NCBI GenBank assembly: GCA_004154925.1
Contig: QJNS01000494.1
Coordinates: 1 to 23,947 of the forward strand
Direction of reading: 5' to 3'
From: Monosporascus cannonballus
Taxonomy: Eukaryota; Ascomycota; Sordariomycetes; Xylariales
Length of the DNA: 23,947 nt
This document shows, in pieces, positions 1 through 10,217 of the stretch (its first letter is position 1; each line of letters begins with the position of its first letter). Made by a program: the position numbers and the translations under genes. A model generated the notes under the pieces. The model ran no database searches and had not been told where the DNA came from. It saw only the letters and a program-made list of their open reading frames with translations.

Positions 1-307
1 AAACCCCCATCCCCCCCCCCCCCCCCCCCCCCAACGCATTAAGAGGTCCCCTGAAATAGCAAGAGGGGTCTGGAGGAGGTTAACAATTAAGCCCAGTGCG
101 CCACGTGTAACTAAGGTGAGAAATCCAGGGCGCACCAACAGGGGTGCCGATCTATCACATTCTGATCTCGTGCGGTGTATTGCGGATATTTCGGGTATAC
201 CAACCTTGAATCTTCACGCCCAGAGAGACAGGGAGGCAGATGGGCCAGATATACAGATTTATTGATGGTCCAATCGGGTACGATAGCTTCATGTGCTCCT
301 GCAAACC
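1..307. other. Gene-free 3' flank with poly-C tract
   Basis: This is the downstream flank of the minus-strand dehydratase gene that ends at 308. Its only notable feature is an uninterrupted run of 22 C at 11-32, preceded by a CCCCCAT block at 4-10. I see no supported gene here. The longest open frames that enter this stretch are read-through past the dehydratase exons. Confidence 0.6.
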
Positions 308-2526
308 CTAGGAGCTCGCGGAACCCCTCGCGGTGAGGAAATCGAAGTCGACGCCCAGCTCGGCCTGGTTGACGCTCCTCATATACAAGCCCCGATACCC
401 TCTCGTGCCGTTCCTCGCGACCCAGGAGCCCGCCCCCGCCGCCTCGGCCTCGCCTCTCCCCACTCTCTCCCTCCTCTCCGCGATCCTGCGCCCGATCTCC
501 TCGTTGCTGAGCTCGACCCTCAGGACCCTCTCCTCGACGTCGACGGCGACGGCGTCCCCGTCCCTGAGGACGCCGAACGCGCTCTGCGGGTCCGCCGCCT
601 CGGGCGAGACGTGCAACACGATGGTACCGCCGGCGGTGCCGCTCATCCGGCCGTCGCTGATTCGGAGCATGTCGGTCACGCCGCGCGCGGCCAGCTTCTA
701 TTTGCGCCCACTCATAGGTCAGTAACCACCACATCAGCACTCTTTGGGGTTGACAGGGCCGACTTCGTCCATGTCTCGGGGGCCAAGTGCCGGCCAGCCC
801 GGGCCCTGACCCAGAGATGGCGGGTGTGTTCCCGGATGTAGACCAGGAAGGGGGATAGACGCGATTCGTAGAAAGGGTGCTTACGCGCGGGATCGGGATG
901 AGCCCGGCCTCCGGCATCCCCGGGCTGTCGCGGCCCAGGGGCCCAATGCCCTGCAGCACGAGCACGCTGTCGGCGGAGACCTCAAGGTCCGGGTCGTCAA
1001 TGCGCGCGGCGAGGTCCGCGACGCCCGCGAACACGACGGCGGGGCCACGGTGCCGCAGCAGCCGCCGATCCTTGGACGCGCTGGCCTTCATCACGGCGCC
1101 GCCCGGCGCAAGGTTACCGCGCAGCGCCACGAGCGAGGAGGCCGGGTACAGCGGGTCGGCCAGCGAGCGGATGCAGCCCCCGCTGCCGCCGCTCGCGAAC
1201 TGCCACTGGAACTGGGAAGCAGGGACGGCGTCGAGAGCCTCGCCGAGCGTCTGCCCCGTGACGGTCATAGCGTCGAGGTACAGCAGCGGGCGCAGCACGT
1301 GCAGCAGGGCGGGCAGACCGCCGCTGTTGTGGAAGTCCGTCATGTAGCCGTCGCCGCTGGGTTTGAGGTCGACGAGCAGCGGGGTGCGGCGGCCGACGTC
1401 GTCGACGGTCCGCAGAGTGATCTCCCCCGCCAGGGCCGGGTGGCGGTTGACGATGGCCATGAGGTGGACGACGGCGTTGGTCGAGCCGCCGACAGCCTGC
1501 AGTACCGTGATGGCGTTGAGGAACGACTCCCTGGTGAGGATGGTCTGGGGATGGAGCTGGCTCCTCGCCAGCGCGACGGCCCGGGCGCCCGTGTCCTCGG
1601 CGACGCGCAGCCGGGCGGCCGAGACGGCGGGCGGCGTGGCGCCCTTCAGCGGCATCATGCCGAGCGCGGCGAGGAGGCAGGCCATCGTGCTCGCGGTGCC
1701 CATCACGCCGCATGTGCCTGCCTAGCGTGCTCCCGTGTGAGATCCCGTTAATGAGGGTTGGGGTAGTTACTCGGCAAAGGGGGTTTACTCACGGTCGGAG
1801 CCAGCTCTTCGTTAAGAGCGGCGATCTCCTCGATATCGATAGTCCCAGCCCTGTACTTCGCCCAGTTGTTGCGGCAATCAGTACAAGCACCTATCCTTAC
1901 TCCCATGTGGCTCCCGGGCATCATGGGGCCGGTAACAAGGTGGATGGCCGGCTTATTAGCCGAGATCGCACCCATGAGCTGGGCGGGCGTCGTCTTATCA
2001 CAACCTAAATGTCACGTCTCTCAATCAACGCTCGAATAGGCAACAATCATCCCAGAAACTCACCTCCAATCAAAACAACCGCATCGACAGGCTGCGCCCT
2101 GATCATCTCCTCGGTATCCATGCTCATCAGGTTCCTCAAAAACATGCTGGTGGGGCTCGCGAAGGACTCGTGGAGGCTGATGGTGGGGAAGTCAACGGCA
2201 AGCCCGCCGGTGAGGTGCACGCCGCGGCGCGCGGCGTCGAGCAGCTGCGGCGCGGCGCCGTGGCACGGGTTGAGGCCCGAGGCCGTGTTGGCGATGCCGA
2301 CGACGGGCCGCGAAAGTGCGTCCTCGCCGTAACCCAGCGCCTTGATGAACGCTTTGCGCAGGAACAGCGAGAAGTGCGCGTCGCCGTACGACGTGAGCCC
2401 CTGCCGCAGCCCGGCGCCGGGCGAGGAGGTTATGGGCCTGGCGAGGTCGTAGTCCGCATTTGCCACCACAGCAGGCTCTGCCGCCGCAACAGGCTCTACC
2501 ACTGAGCTGGTTGGATCCGAGGCCAT
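308..2526 (-). CDS. IlvD/Edd-family dehydratase (dihydroxy-acid / sugar-acid dehydratase type)
   Basis: Four exons on the minus strand: 2526-2064, 2004-1793, 1721-885 and 697-308. They are joined over introns 2063-2005, 1792-1722 and 884-698, all GT-AG, and the phases agree, giving 633 residues. The family dehydrates dihydroxy acids or aldonic acids using an Fe-S cluster and Mg2+. Visible signatures are the cluster cysteines C88 (NPCHG), C156 (GGCDK, restored by splicing intron 1) and C229 (AGTCGVMGTAS, restored by intron 2), the GMPEAG loop in exon 3, and the RMSG serine near S523. The C-terminal RGYRGLYMRSV and DFDFL stretches resemble the arabinonate/xylonate dehydratase clade more than the branched-chain enzyme IlvD/Ilv3, so the substrate is uncertain. 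An in-frame ATG lies 39 bp upstream at 2565, but the start at 2526 gives the more usual N-terminus (MASDPTSS). I see no obvious mitochondrial presequence, although the first 30 residues are Ala-rich. Family is secure, substrate is inferred. Confidence 0.9.
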
Positions 2527-3087
2527 GGTGGCGTTTATAGTAATGTAACACGGTGAGGGAAACAAGCTTGCACGGGCTTCTAGTACTTGCTGCGATTGTA
2601 CTACCCGAGGACCGACTTACGGAAGCTGCTGCGGGAACGGGAGAATGCGGAGCCCGATCAGCTGTTCCCCTGTTAGGCCGGATTGTAGCCCGACCTCGGG
2701 GGCGGGGTTCTACCCTTGGGCGGTACGATAAGAGCAGCCCGGAGAACATAAACGAGGTGGAAGCCGAAGGAAAGATCCATTCCAGCAACAACGGAGAATG
2801 GATACGGTTCCGATACCACTTGATTCACAATCTCCGATCTTGCGCTTATTGAATGCTACCGTAGAGGCCTCAGTCCAGAAGTGGCTCTTGAGGGAGGGCA
2901 GCATTGCGAGGTATGAAACGGAAATTAATGACGGAGGTTGATGCTTGTCTATATTTCTTATTGCTGCATGTAGAAATCCAATTCCCGCTACATGCGGGGC
3001 TTATTAGGGATGTCAAGACATAGTTGGCGATGTGAAAAGGTGTAACAAGGCGACGCGGAAACCCCAGTAGCAATTAAGGTGGCCACT
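2527..3087. other. Intergenic region between dehydratase start and R3H-gene stop
   Basis: This holds the promoter side of the minus-strand dehydratase gene and the 3' flank of the minus-strand R3H gene. Short open frames of under 100 codons occur on both strands, but none shows a recognisable motif or splice partner. I see no RNA gene or repeat. Confidence 0.5.
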
Positions 3088-4256
3088 CTAACATAGCTCC
3101 CATAGGGGCCGTGGCAAGTCAGATCGCACCGCTGGTGCGTGCCCCGTCTGCATGGTCTTGACACCGACATAGACGACTTTGCGCTTCGGATTGCCAACCA
3201 GGACGGAGTAAGACTGGAGGCCGTAATAATCCGAAATAGAATGCGTGATCCATCGCCTGCTTCTGTCAGCCTTACCGCGCCATGATCATGCTGTCAGATT
3301 CACGTACTTAAAGGCACCGCTTTCGTCGTCATCGCCTAGGTCATCAAGCACCAGGCCCTCTTCTTCCTTCCCTCCTCTCCGGGCCTTCTTCCAAGCATCC
3401 CGCATCGATCCGTTGCGTCCCACGAAGACGATTTCCTCATCCTCGGAGTCCTCGGAAGAAGCCTCATCGGCAACTTCGAGCTCGACCAGATATCGTCGCA
3501 CAGGCTCCTCGAGAGAGCGCACCCACGCCTTAACAGCAGGCGTCTTCTTAGCGCGCTGGAAGAGCTCGCGGGGCACTCGTCCCGCGACGTGCGCATCGCC
3601 CATGGTCCGGGTCTGCATCTGCTTGCGCCGAGCGGCGGCGGCCTTCTTGGCCTCGACTTCGGCGCGGACGCGGAGATCCCAGGCCGCGGCGACCTGGTAA
3701 GGGACGTGGACGACGGGGTGGGTGGGACGCGGCTCATAGTCCTTGGGCTCGGGAGGTTGCGCGTTGGGGACATGCAGCAGACGGTCTACCTCCATACAAG
3801 TTGCCATAAGTTAGTCCAAAATAACTACGGGTATCCGAGAGCCAGTTCAAGTGCGTGACAGGTGGTGGATGTACCGTTCTCCCAACGCCGGCGCTGCCGA
3901 CTACCCTCCTTGCCCTTCAACAGCGCCTCGCGGCGGCGCAGACTGTCCCGACGAGAAGGTGGACGAGGCGGCAGCGCGATAGCCGTTGACTTGGCCCGCG
4001 GATCTTGGATGGTCACCGATGGTTTCCTTGCTGCATTCTCGTCAATGGGGATGGACAGCGGGGCTCCGGTGCCGCGCGCGACAGGGGACACGCTCAGGGA
4101 CTGGAGGGCAGAGAGAGTCCATGTCTCGATATCAATAGCGACCGAAGTCTGCGCAGCTGGTGTCGCGGGAGGCTGTTGATCCTGTTGATGGCCATTTTGG
4201 CCGTTGGTTGGGGGACCCCCAAGCCCAGGTGGCGGGACTGCGCTGTAGATGGCCAT
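3088..4256 (-). CDS. R3H domain protein with R3H-associated N-terminal region
   Basis: Three exons: 4256-3875, 3785-3308 and 3256-3088. They are joined over introns 3874-3786 (89 bp) and 3307-3257 (51 bp), giving 342 residues. The R3H domain binds single-stranded nucleic acid. The last exon supplies it: splicing creates K287-R288, and R288-W-I-T-H292 is the invariant R-x3-H motif, followed by SISDYYGL and a VVYVGVK strand. Upstream, residues about 100-180 (RREALLKGKEGSRQRRRWEN, then DRLLHVPNAQPPEP, then HPVVHVPYQ) match the conserved R3H-associated segment of fungal proteins. Residues 10-40 are a Pro/Gln-rich low-complexity leader. An acidic run (SEDSEDEEIVFVGRNGSMRD) precedes the R3H part. 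Both introns are needed: without the second, the frame ends after AFKYVNLTA with no R3H domain. The cellular role is not established from sequence; RNA binding is inferred. Confidence 0.88.
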
Positions 4257-5534
4257 GATGACGATACGACAGAGCTTGAGGACCCCGCCACAAGGGAACT
4301 CTGGACTCTAAGAGTAGAAGAGGTGGTTATATACAAAATACTAAAGGAATACTCAGGATCGGGCAACCCACGCGCCTGCGACACGGTGGGATTGGAAGAC
4401 GATAAAAAGAACTCAGACTGAATGAAAGAAAGTATAGGGGGAGCAATGGGAGTGACTGCTCGAGTCAATGTAGAGAGACAGTCTGTGGGTTACATGACAC
4501 ATCGGCCCGGACCACTCAAGCCACTGAATGTTTTGTCCAATCATACCTCTAGCGCACTCCCACGGGGGGTGGCTTATCAGTCCCGCTCCCGACACCGATG
4601 AACCCCTGTGCGCTTCTTATCCGAATCTCCGTCATTCCGAGTTTATTCGACAGTGCGTACAGAATCAGGGGATGGCCAGCGAATCACCCCCTACCATTCA
4701 CCTATCATTGGATTGAACAGGCCATTTTTATCGAACTCGACGTTGCGCCAATATCGAATGAATTTAACCGCATGAGAAACTCGAAGTCCGTGGAGACTGG
4801 TGCTAGCAGTTAAACTCATATTTCGAGAGCTCCTCTCCCTGCACGCACTACACTGTAGCAACTCATTGAGAACCCTGACGGCTTACCACGGCTCGCCAAG
4901 CAACGCAAGAGCCCACTATTTACATCTACCCTCCACTTTGAATATGTTATGTAAGCAGGTTCCTTTGACGAGTACTTCGTTATTAAAGAGGTCTGGGACG
5001 TGTTGACGCGCGATGATGGTCAGCATGGTGATTGTTACGCAGGCAAGTCGTTGCCAAAATAATTAAAATCCCCCTTTGCTATGGCCGTGCTAGGCTACGC
5101 ACTTGCTCTCTCTTTCCTTTGCCTCCTATGTAAAAAGATGATTAGGCTATTATTTACCATGGTTGTTTTGCTTCCGCTTTACGGTAAACCCGCTGGATAT
5201 GTAACCTGAGTTCTCATGACGTCGGCTTACTGCCGGCACAGGGTGGACGTCCACCTATCATTGTGGACGGAGCTTAGCCCCAGACTACAGAAAGCAGTGG
5301 ATTCGTGCATCGTGCATCCTTCATGATATGGAGGGCAGCATTATCAGCTATGCTTATGTGGTATTAACGTCGTGGGATTCAGGGTCTTGTAGGATGAAGA
5401 GTAGAGGAACGAAAGGGTGCATAGAAGTAGAGAGAAAATGGTCGCCTCGCCGTATCAGAGAAGAGAGGACCCAACCTTAGCTGCTCAGAATTTGCTCTAT
5501 TTAGTCTCACGCAGACGTATACGCGGTACCCAGT
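4257..5534. other. Gene-free region upstream of the R3H gene
   Basis: It contains the promoter of the minus-strand R3H gene and then about 1 kb without convincing coding sequence. Short open frames (60-74 codons) have no recognisable motifs, and base composition becomes more AT-rich toward the inverted-repeat element that begins at 5535. CCAGT at 5530-5534 is the left copy of that element's target duplication. Confidence 0.5.
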
Positions 5535-5562
5535 CAGGCGCTAGTCGAATAAAATGGCGCAC
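5535..5562 (+). repeat. Left terminal inverted repeat of the MITE-like element
   Basis: It reads CAGGCGCTAGTCGAATAAAA and then TGGCGCAC, and pairs with 6043-6071. The flanking CCAGT ends at 5534. Confidence 0.85.
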
Positions 5563-6042
5563 CCAACCGCCCCACCATCCAAAATTCCATACAATTTACA
5601 GATATATCAAGATACAACAAGGGTTATATACGACTTTGTGAATATGAAGCTTTATAAATAAGTATAGTAATAACTTCAGCCGTTGATCTAATAGGCTATA
5701 CGTTGTTTTCCGCTAATAATAAGAATTTTTATCGTAATATCATTGATTTAAATATGACTTTCTGCCGCCCCTTATCTAAGATGTCTTATTTCTCCTTATC
5801 AAGCTTTTCGGTTCCCCTTCCCTTAATTCTAGCCGTACTGTTAGCGTTCATAATTATCACTCAAAAAGATATAAAGTAGTTAGAAAATAAAAAAGGAAAA
5901 ATACTCGTTATAATCACGAAGATTCGCTCTTTATGATATTTCAAAAATATTTTATTGTCGTTATCGATTTTGTTAAGTTATCAAGGAGTGAAATCATCAT
6001 GATAATGGCATTTAGAGTGCGATTTTGAAGCTAGACGGAGTA

Positions 6043-6071
6043 GTGCGCCATTTTTTTTCGACTAGCGCCTG
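6043..6071 (-). repeat. Right terminal inverted repeat of the MITE-like element
   Basis: Read on the minus strand, it starts CAGGCGCTAGTCGA, runs through eight A, and ends TGGCGCAC. It matches the left end except for one substitution and one single-base insertion in the A tract. CCAGT follows at 6072-6076. Confidence 0.85.
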
Positions 6072-6255
6072 CCAGTTTCTCATGTCTATCAGGAGTCCTA
6101 TATATCCTTCTGTAAGCGATATCCTGAACGTTGTATAAAGCACAAGGTCTCAACGCCGACTGCGTGTCGGTGGTATACAAGAGCTAAAACTAGGTGATCA
6201 AGATTACATACAGTAATAGTCCAGCCCGTGATAACAATAACATGCGATAACAACT

Positions 6256-7388
6256 CTACCGGACGCCCGAACTTCCGAGACCGCCCGGCGCGAGAAGCGG
6301 CTGGTCCTCTCCGACGCCCTGGACGCTCTCGCGGTCCAGCGCCCGCTCGATCTCCTCCTGTGTCTCTCCGTAGGCGTGCAGATGAGCGGAATACGGACCC
6401 GGCGATGGCAGTACTCTCGGCGTGGTACGCCGGTTGTAGACCGGCCGCTGCGGGGTAGTGTAGCGCTCCTCCTCGGACGGCCACTCGTATCTGATAGCCA
6501 TGGCCAGGAGGATGCCCTGCATCGCGGCGGTCAACACGTACACGCCCCACGAGCTCCACCCCTCCCAGCCGAGACGAGCCGCCAGGCTGCCGGCGAAGAG
6601 GAACCCCCCGGGCGTTTGAATGCACATCATCAGAATACTGAGACTGCCCGCGTGCTTTAGGCGGTAGGTGGTCCAGATCTGCGGGATGTATTGGATGGCG
6701 GCGAGGGCCGCGGAGGTGATACCCAGGAAGTTTGCCCAAGCACCCAGGTATTCCGGTGCGCCCAACGCAAAGGAGGCCGAGATGATGAGGACGAAGAGAC
6801 CGTGAATTAGGCACAGGCCGGCAACGGTGATAGCAGTCCTCCAAGTCGGCTGGTCCGGATCGTTCTCAAGCTCGTCATCCGAGACCTCCGCATCCTCCCT
6901 TCTGAAAAAGACTAAGAATAGGACAAGGCTGCCCACGTGTTAGTTGCTGTTTATGCCCAAGGTCACGATATCGGGGGAGGGTGGGACCACAAACATGATG
7001 GCGAAACAGATCCACTGCGCTCCGATCTGGGCAATGCCCAACAGACCCGCAGTGCACTCGAAGGGGCTCACTTCCTTGCAACAGGCGACATCGGCTCTGG
7101 ACTGGGGCAGGGTCAGGATATTGCCGAACTGCGAGTTTGCGGAGGTGACGCCGAGGAGGATAAAGTACGGCGAGATGCCCTCCGACGTTCCACGGGATAT
7201 GATTCGGTAGTGTTGGGTCATGTAGGAGAGCAGGATGCCGACAATTATCAGACTATGAGAGCACCACGTTAGCATTGTGTGACACGAGAAGCCTAGAGAC
7301 ACGCATGCACTTACATTGAAACGAAGAAGTTGGTGTAGCCGACATCACGAAGCCTGTCGCACCGGCCCTCCACGTAGAGGCTATCCAT
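6256..7388 (-). CDS. PQ-loop repeat membrane protein
   Basis: Three exons: 7388-7315, 7252-6995 and 6928-6256. They are joined over introns 7314-7253 (GTAAGT...ATAG) and 6994-6929 (GTTTGT donor, CTAAC branch, CAG acceptor), giving 334 residues. PQ-loop proteins are seven-helix membrane proteins that include lysosomal/vacuolar amino-acid exporters and SWEET relatives. Hydrophobic segments lie near residues 20-38, 51-70, 94-119, 142-164, 172-195, about 205-220 and about 228-247. The second PQ motif is canonical (YIPQIW, P193-Q194). The first reads YMTQHYR, with Thr where Pro is expected. After the last helix the tail of about 85 residues is polar and ends in LGSSGVR. The second intron is required: read through it, the frame stops after NSN and the third helix is lost. 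Its start lies 997 bp from the divergent WD40 gene. Substrate and membrane are unknown. Confidence 0.87.
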
Positions 7389-8385
7389 CTTGTTGCCTAT
7401 CGTCAATGCTGGGAAGAACGACTTCCCAAAGGCAACAAGAGCAACACCAAAATGCAGGATGTGGCCGATAAAGAATCAGAAAGACAGGCGAAGCGGAAAT
7501 GCTAGACCGACAGATAGGTGATCCCCGAGGCTATAGTTGTAAATAATGGGATTGTTGGAACGGGGCGGCTGGTTGGCTGCTGTCTAGCGTCAGAAGAAAC
7601 TCAGGTTGCGGGAGAAGTAATCCTAGGTTGCCCGGACTACCAGACGAGCAGACCAGCTTTGTGAGTTTGGATCAGATAGTTGCTACCGAACCATGGCCGC
7701 CGATATTCATTCCACGCATAAGACGGTCAAGTCACGGCGTTGTTGAAGAATGGAATTGGGGGTTCAGCGGATTGTGGTGGACAGTGGATCACCACGGAGG
7801 CTGCCGTCAATAGGTCGCAGGCGTTAGAAGCTCGCGCTGGCGGTGGTTATCCAGTTACCTAACGCGTGCTAACTTTATGTGCCCTAACGTGATACGGCCG
7901 CCTAAGACCCGCGCTAGCCGGGACGCTCAAGTCACCCAGCGCGCGTTTCCGTTTCAGGGATTCAGGGTGTTCAGGGACCTCTGGGCCTTGCATCCTCTAC
8001 CATGTGATGATTCAGCTGCAGGCCAAGGGGGCGCCATCCCTCGCACTAACAGGCACCGCTCATTTTTATGCCTATGACGTCGCCGGTGGAGTTGTCTTGG
8101 CGTCTCGGCAGTCAAGTCCTGTTCGAGCCTTGATCCACAGACCTGTGTCTGGTGTTTGCAGAGCTACATCCCCACGTTTTTCTGGCTTGGGATTGGAGTT
8201 CGTCCCGCCACCAACCGGATCTCACCGCGCCTCATTTTTGAGGGTCGCATGCTTGTTTGACCAGCCCTGCAATCATGCATGGATAGCAAACCACGAATCC
8301 GACGATGAGCTTGCTCTACCCGTTGCAGATCTGGCTCGACTGACTTCAGCTACGTAGGTAAGCTGGGTTTGCTTTTAGAGTTGGG
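7389..8385. promoter_or_regulatory. Bidirectional intergenic promoter region
   Basis: Just under 1 kb separates the divergent PQ-loop (minus) and WD40 (plus) start codons, so it must contain both promoters. I see no clear TATA box near either start. Open frames inside it (for example plus strand 8004-8357) show no family motif. A GTAAGC at 8357-8362 followed by TTTTAG at 8373-8378 is too short (22 nt) to be an intron. Confidence 0.5.
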
Positions 8386-9852
8386 ATGGAGAACCAACAC
8401 GATACCTCCCGGTCAAGAGTGGAACTAGTCGCTTCCACGGGAGACATCACCGTGCAAGACACCTCAAGAGCCGCAAGTTATTCTTCGGCGGACCTCGATG
8501 ACCACGATCAGATTCGAGGGTATTTCGAGACGGCCCAGTGGACGGCAGACGGGACCACCGTCCTGACGTACTCATCCACAAACTTGGTATCCGGATACAT
8601 CGTCCCGGAGGACCTCCTAGCCCCCAAAACATCACCGCTACATCTGACCCCACAAACCACCATCCAGCTCCCAGAGCCAAGCAACGTCCTCGCATCAGCG
8701 CCGTACTTCACCCTCTCGGAGCCCTACACAAACCAAATCCTCATCTCGGCTCGAGACCACCCCATCCAACTTTACTACCTCACCCCTAATGCCTCCTCCT
8801 CCTCCTCCGCCTCCCCCCCGCACTCCCCGGCGGCATCCTACCCCTTCACCAAGGCGCGCTCCGAGACCTTCCTCTCGGCGACATCGCTCATCTGGCCGGG
8901 GTCCGGGTCGCACTTCATCGCGGGGGCGCGCAATCTGCTGGCCAAGTTCGACGTGAGCCGGCCGGGCGCCTCCTCGGAGCCGGTCCTCCGCATCAAGACG
9001 ATCCCGTCGGAGCGGCACCTGTCCAAAGGCGGCGGCGTCGGCATGCGGGGCACCGTGTCGGCGCTGGGCGCGCAGCCCCCCGAAGCCGGCTCCGGCGCTA
9101 GCCTCGTCGCCGCCGGCACCTGGACGCGCTGGGTCGGGCTCTACGACTTCGCGCAGGCCGGCGCGTGCGTCGCCACATGGAGCATCGCCTCTGCGTCCGA
9201 CTCGACCGACAGCGAAACGGGCGAGGCCGCCGCCCAGCGCGCCATTGGCGGCGGCGGCGTGACGCAGACCATCTGGAGCCCCTGCGGGCGGTACCTGCTG
9301 GTCGGCGAGCGCCGGTCGCGCGGGGTCCTGGTGTACGACGTGCGCGTGGCGGGACGGCTGCTCGGCTGGCTCGAGGGCCCCGAGGCCCGCGGCAACCAAC
9401 GCGTCTTGTGCGACGTGTTCCCCGGACAGCAGCAGGACGGAGGGTTCGAGGTGTGGTCCGGCACGTCAACGCACGGCCTCGTTAGGGTGTGGGAAGGCGT
9501 GGGGATGCGCGAGGGGCCCCACGGGCCGAGCTGGGAGTGGCGTGCCCACGACCCCCATTCTACGGTCGGCGCTGCGTGCGTGCACCCGAGCGGCACCGTT
9601 GTCGCGACCTGTTCGGGGTCGTGGGCTTTCGACGAGGAGGATAGAAGGGGAGGTAGTGCCGCGGCGTCGGGGACGGACGGCGGAAGTAGTAGTGAGGGTA
9701 ACGATTCCGCCGGCGATAGCGGTTGGACGGCTTGGATGCGGAGGCGGAACATGGAGAGTAGCCTCAAGATATGGAGTTTAGCGGGTAGCAGCCAGGCCGA
9801 AAAGGTGCCGGAGCAGCCGGTTGGGGGAGAGCTCGGTGCAGATGGACTATGA
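8386..9852 (+). CDS. WD40-repeat protein of the WRAP53/TCAB1/Swt21 family
   Basis: Single exon, 488 residues, starting at the ATG at 8386. The family in animals (WRAP53/TCAB1) binds CAB-box RNAs and helps assemble telomerase; the yeast relative Swt21 is linked to U1 snRNP and splicing. Visible blades include YFETAQWTADGTTVLTYSS (46-64), the P-L-H-L-T-P-Q to LPEPSN stretch (84-100), SEPYTNQILISARDHPIQLYYL (111-132), FLSATSLIWPGSGSHFIAGA (162-181), RIKTIPSERHLSKGG (202-216), LVAAGTWTRWVGLYDF (240-255), TQTIWSPCGRYLLVGERRS (293-311) and FEVWSGTSTHGLVRVWEG (354-371). A Ser-rich, low-complexity insert follows at 137-149 and another Gly/Ser/Asp-rich insert at 422-446, both in loops between blades. 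I see no intron. The orthology is from motif memory and could be checked by structure prediction. Confidence 0.85.
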   Translation: MENQHDTSRSRVELVASTGDITVQDTSRAASYSSADLDDHDQIRGYFETAQWTADGTTVLTYSSTNLVSGYIVPEDLLAPKTSPLHLTPQTTIQLPEPSNVLASAPYFTLSEPYTNQILISARDHPIQLYYLTPNASSSSSASPPHSPAASYPFTKARSETFLSATSLIWPGSGSHFIAGARNLLAKFDVSRPGASSEPVLRIKTIPSERHLSKGGGVGMRGTVSALGAQPPEAGSGASLVAAGTWTRWVGLYDFAQAGACVATWSIASASDSTDSETGEAAAQRAIGGGGVTQTIWSPCGRYLLVGERRSRGVLVYDVRVAGRLLGWLEGPEARGNQRVLCDVFPGQQQDGGFEVWSGTSTHGLVRVWEGVGMREGPHGPSWEWRAHDPHSTVGAACVHPSGTVVATCSGSWAFDEEDRRGGSAAASGTDGGSSSEGNDSAGDSGWTAWMRRRNMESSLKIWSLAGSSQAEKVPEQPVGGELGADGL

Positions 9853-10217
9853 TACCCATAATGAAGTTAGCAACTTTCGTCAACGCGAATCTGGCTCTTA
9901 GGTGGTTGTGCCGATTTTCCCAGGTGATAACTTGCCAGTAGAAACAACCAGGTGCGAACCAAGTGCGGTGTTATGGAAATACGTCAAAGGGGGACTACAG
10001 AACATTGTATTTAGCCAATGCTATGTTACATGCCTAGGTCAAGCCATGTCCGTCAAACCAGCCTATGAGCTCCGTGTGCTTCAGCCGCCTCTAGCAGGGA
10101 ACCCCCCTAACTTCTCTGTGGCACACCTATACCAAGCTCGAGTTACTCATCTAATTGACACATTACCCCACATAAACAGCGGCTTGTGATTTTTTTTCTT
10201 CCGATCTCTTCGAATCA
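9853..10217. other. Convergent 3' intergenic region
   Basis: This 365-bp region separates the stop codons of the WD40 gene (plus) and the XPF-like gene (minus), so it holds two 3' UTRs. A 95-codon open frame at 9902-10189 has no recognisable motif and is probably chance. A T8 run lies at 10190-10197. Confidence 0.5.

Larger units (their letters stand above)
5535..6071. mobile_element. MITE-like element with terminal inverted repeats and 5-bp target duplication
   Basis: The left end at 5535-5562 begins CAGGCGCTAGTCGAA and ends ATGGCGCAC. The right end at 6043-6071 is its reverse complement with one mismatch and one extra A in the A-run. CCAGT is directly repeated just outside, at 5530-5534 and 6072-6076, which is what a transposase-made insertion leaves. 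The 537-bp interior is AT-rich, has many TpA steps and no usable reading frame, so the element is non-autonomous and may have been altered by RIP. A 5-bp duplication with a CAGGCGC terminus does not let me assign a superfamily with confidence. Confidence 0.85.

Noticed and set aside
1050..1751. Long plus-strand open frame across the dehydratase exons
   Set aside because: Antisense shadow of the GC-rich minus-strand dehydratase; no motif of its own.
8004..8357. 117-codon open frame upstream of the WD40 start
   Set aside because: Its stop lies before the WD40 ATG, and the only GT-AG pair between them is 22 nt apart, too short to be an intron.
8695..9399. Minus-strand open frame inside the WD40 gene
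   Set aside because: Antisense shadow of the WD40 coding sequence, rich in Arg/Gly/Ala as expected from GC bias.
9902..10189. 95-codon plus-strand open frame between convergent genes
   Set aside because: No family motif, no splice partner and a 3' UTR location; most likely chance.
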